Shown piece by piece: positions 62,786 through 64,000 of a stretch of DNA of 64,000 nt. This stretch comes from an uncultured Nitrospirota bacterium (lineage in GTDB: Bacteria > Nitrospirota > Nitrospiria > Nitrospirales > UBA8639), in NCBI GenBank assembly GCA_937139405.1, contig CAKZPV010000025.1, forward strand, positions 62,001 to 126,000, written 5' to 3'. Under the pieces are notes generated by a model that had not been told where the DNA came from, did no database searches, and saw nothing but the letters and a program-made list of their open reading frames with translations. The translations under genes and the position numbers were made by a program. Positions within the stretch are counted from its first letter, which is position 1. Each line of letters begins with the position of its first letter.

Positions 62786-63180
62786 ACCGAATTCTTCAGA
62801 TACTCGAAAATAACGGGTTGGAGAAAATCCCACAGGGCAGATAAACCGACAAACACCGTGGCCAGACCGAGCATCGTGAAGGTCGTCCATCCTGCTTTGG
62901 AAGTGGCACATGAGGCATCCGTTTGGCACGTGGCCCGATTCCGGCGAATGGCCAGAACCCATCCAATCACCAGGGTCAATAGAGCGGCTGTTAGGAAATA
63001 GGGCCTGAAAATGGCCAGTTCACGGCTGAGCCATGCGCTGCCGATCCCTGACGAAGCCAGCAGGAATGGCAGGATGCAGCAGGACTTGGCGGCCAAAGCA
63101 CCAAGTCCTGAAAACACACTGATCCCTGCAAAGAATCCTGCTTTGGGCGGAGAAATGTTAGTGGGTTTCTTCGTGTTCAT
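62782..63180 (-). CDS. merT: mercuric transport protein MerT
   Basis: A 132-residue inner-membrane protein with three or four hydrophobic segments. The transmembrane Cys pair is in KSCCILPFLLASSGIGSAW, and a second Cys pair lies in the loop (RATCQTDASCATS). It passes Hg(II) from periplasm to cytoplasm. It has 24 bp to the upstream thioredoxin-like gene. No merP or merA occurs in the window, so mercury taken up would need a reductase elsewhere. Confidence 0.92.
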   Translation of the reverse strand: MNTKKPTNISPPKAGFFAGISVFSGLGALAAKSCCILPFLLASSGIGSAWLSRELAIFRPYFLTAALLTLVIGWVLAIRRNRATCQTDASCATSKAGWTTFTMLGLATVFVGLSALWDFLQPVIFEYLKNSV

Positions 63181-63204
63181 TGAAACCCTTTTCCGGGCTC
63201 ACGA

Positions 63205-63468
63205 TTAGGGTTGCCCCACTCCCGCCTGGCGTAGTTCTTTTTCATGAGGCCCCTGAGCTGTACAACAAGACGCCACCTGGCCATCTATAACCACAGTAGG
63301 GAGGGTCCGAATGCCAAGCTCCTTGGCGCGGCTGGCCACAGTCTGGTTTTTCATGTCTAGAACTTTGACATCACATGAGGAACAGGCCAGCCGGTGAACA
63401 AGAGCGATCGTCTCTTTACAGATTGGACACCCGGCGCTGAAAATTTCTATTTGTCGTGTAGCCGTCAT
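63205..63468 (-). CDS. thioredoxin/glutaredoxin-like protein in mer operon
   Basis: An 87-residue thioredoxin-fold protein. The N-terminal active-site-like motif is FSAGCPICKET, followed by a second pair (ACSSCDVKV), the cis-Pro strand (RTLPTVVIDG) and a CC pair (ASCCTA). It resembles the small glutaredoxin-like proteins that occur beside mer genes and may pass Hg(II) or reduce disulfides. It lies 3 bp downstream of merR. Confidence 0.82.
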   Translation of the reverse strand: MTATRQIEIFSAGCPICKETIALVHRLACSSCDVKVLDMKNQTVASRAKELGIRTLPTVVIDGQVASCCTAQGPHEKELRQAGVGQP

Positions 63469-63470
63469 GG

Positions 63471-63878
63471 TTAGTCCTCCTTTTCTTTCTGGGTTTCAAA
63501 ACAATCAATAATCGGGCAGTCATTCAGAGGACCGCTTCCCTTGCAGGCAGCGGCTAGTTGTTCAAGGGAACGTTTCATTTTCTGAAGATCTTTAATGCGC
63601 CCATGAATCGTGGAGATTTTGGCTTCCGCTTTTTGTTTGACATCAGCACAGGTTGCTCTGGGGTCAGTTTGCCAAGAGAGGAGTTCCGTTATTTCGGTTA
63701 AGGAAAACCCCAGTTCCTGTGCTCGTTTGATAAAACGAATTCTGGCTATCGCTTCATGGGGATACTCCCGGTATCCTCCCGAAGTACGAAGTGGTTGCGA
63801 GATTAACCCCTTTCGCTCATAAAAGCGGATGGTTTCAACATTGACCCCGGCGCGTTTGGCGACTTGACCGATTCTCAT
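63471..63878 (-). CDS. merR: MerR mercury-responsive regulator
   Basis: A 135-residue MerR. The N-terminal HTH reads MRIGQVAKRAGVNVETIRFY and the wing SGGYREYP. The dimer helix and Hg(II)-binding cysteines are in RATCADVKQK, AACKGSG and NDCPII, the three-Cys pattern of MerR. The start chosen is ATG 63878; ATG 63884 and GTG 63893 are alternatives. The promoter is directly upstream, so the mRNA may be leaderless. It heads a four-gene operon. Confidence 0.92.
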   Translation of the reverse strand: MRIGQVAKRAGVNVETIRFYERKGLISQPLRTSGGYREYPHEAIARIRFIKRAQELGFSLTEITELLSWQTDPRATCADVKQKAEAKISTIHGRIKDLQKMKRSLEQLAAACKGSGPLNDCPIIDCFETQKEKED

Positions 63879-63884
63879 AAGCAT

Positions 63885-63916
63885 AGGATACACTCCGTAC
63901 CATGGTACGGAGTCAA
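63885..63916 (-). promoter_or_regulatory. mer promoter with MerR operator dyad
   Basis: Minus-strand -35 TTGACT (63916-63911) and -10 TATCCT (63890-63885) are separated by 20 bases, the long spacing expected for MerR-type promoters. A perfect 22-bp palindrome with half-sites ACTCCGTAC and GTACGGAGT lies at 63892-63913, very like the Tn501 mer operator. The predicted transcription start falls on or next to the merR ATG at 63878. Confidence 0.88.
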
Positions 63917-64000
63917 GAAAGAAGGTTATCTAAATGGGAAAAGAGTGAATTATCCTGTTAAGACGAGTATCTCGCCGAAATCAGAAAGGGGGAGCTTGCT

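Noticed and set aside
1-64000. Search for CRISPR arrays, tRNA/rRNA genes, transposases and integrases
   Set aside because: None recognised by eye. tRNA detection without a covariance model is not reliable, so small RNA genes cannot be excluded.

Overview
The window is a roughly 64 kb bacterial chromosome segment dominated by heavy-metal and redox functions. A Nitrospirota (Nitrospira-like) host is the best fit. The reasons are a Bacteroidetes/Chlamydiae-type V-ATPase B subunit beside NhaA, a fused cytochrome b/c subunit in a bc complex, a DUF2934 protein, DUF5676, YHS and universal-stress proteins, and near-balanced base composition. This is inference from gene content only; no rRNA, tRNA or other marker gene was found.

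Layout. (1) 0-10 kb, nearly all on the minus strand: V-ATPase subunit B (cut by the window edge), NhaA, a small lipoprotein, an alpha-glucan phosphorylase carrying an N-terminal YHS domain, a prohibitin-like lipoprotein, a YHS protein, a tandem UspA, a response-regulator receiver, an ICMT-like methyltransferase, a DUF5676 protein with a coupled 43-aa protein, and a thioredoxin-reductase-like protein lacking its NADPH/CxxC domain. (2) 10-17 kb: a SHOCT lipoprotein, then a respiratory operon (DUF2934, Rieske, cytochrome b-c fusion, cytochrome c, porin-like protein with an N-terminal heme motif resembling Cyc2-type porin-cytochromes), a sugar-phosphate nucleotidyltransferase, and an ECF sigma factor with a Cys-rich tail. 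(3) 18-31 kb: an HD-GYP protein, a three-gene putative trans-membrane electron-transfer module (FAD/2Fe-2S oxidoreductase, membrane cytochrome-like protein, heptaheme cytochrome), Met-rich periplasmic proteins, copA-copB and gdhA. (4) 30.5-46.5 kb: two complete Cu/Ag-type RND efflux operons (cusCBA) flanking an arsRCB operon (ACR3 type). (5) 46.6-54.4 kb: a divalent-cation RND operon (czcCBA) with a trailing SHOCT gene, a TPR lipoprotein and a receiver-domain protein. (6) 54.9-57.1 kb: an ArsR-controlled operon encoding an MtrA-like/DUF4346 protein and a DJ-1/PfpI protein. (7) 57.5-62.7 kb: a second, rearranged copy of the czc region (czcA tail remnant, orphan czcB, SHOCT gene, P1B-type ATPase, broken TPR gene). 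(8) 62.6-63.9 kb: a merR-led mercury-uptake operon without merA.

How it works together. The metal genes form repeated cassettes built from the same parts: a small exported protein, an outer-membrane factor, a periplasmic adaptor, an RND pump, a TPR lipoprotein, and sometimes an ECF sigma factor. Comparing copies shows losses. One cassette (16.1-17.3 kb) keeps only the small exported protein and the sigma factor. The czc copy at 53 kb has lost its P-type ATPase except the last nine codons, and the 57 kb copy has lost most of czcA. Copper handling is layered: CopA oxidase, CopB, Met-rich periplasmic proteins and two CusCBA pumps, plausibly under the two Cys-tailed sigma factors. Two metalloregulator genes (merR and arsR) appear to be transcribed without leader sequences from operator-overlapping promoters.

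No transposase, integrase, CRISPR array or RNA gene was recognised, although the copy comparisons show that the region has been heavily rearranged.
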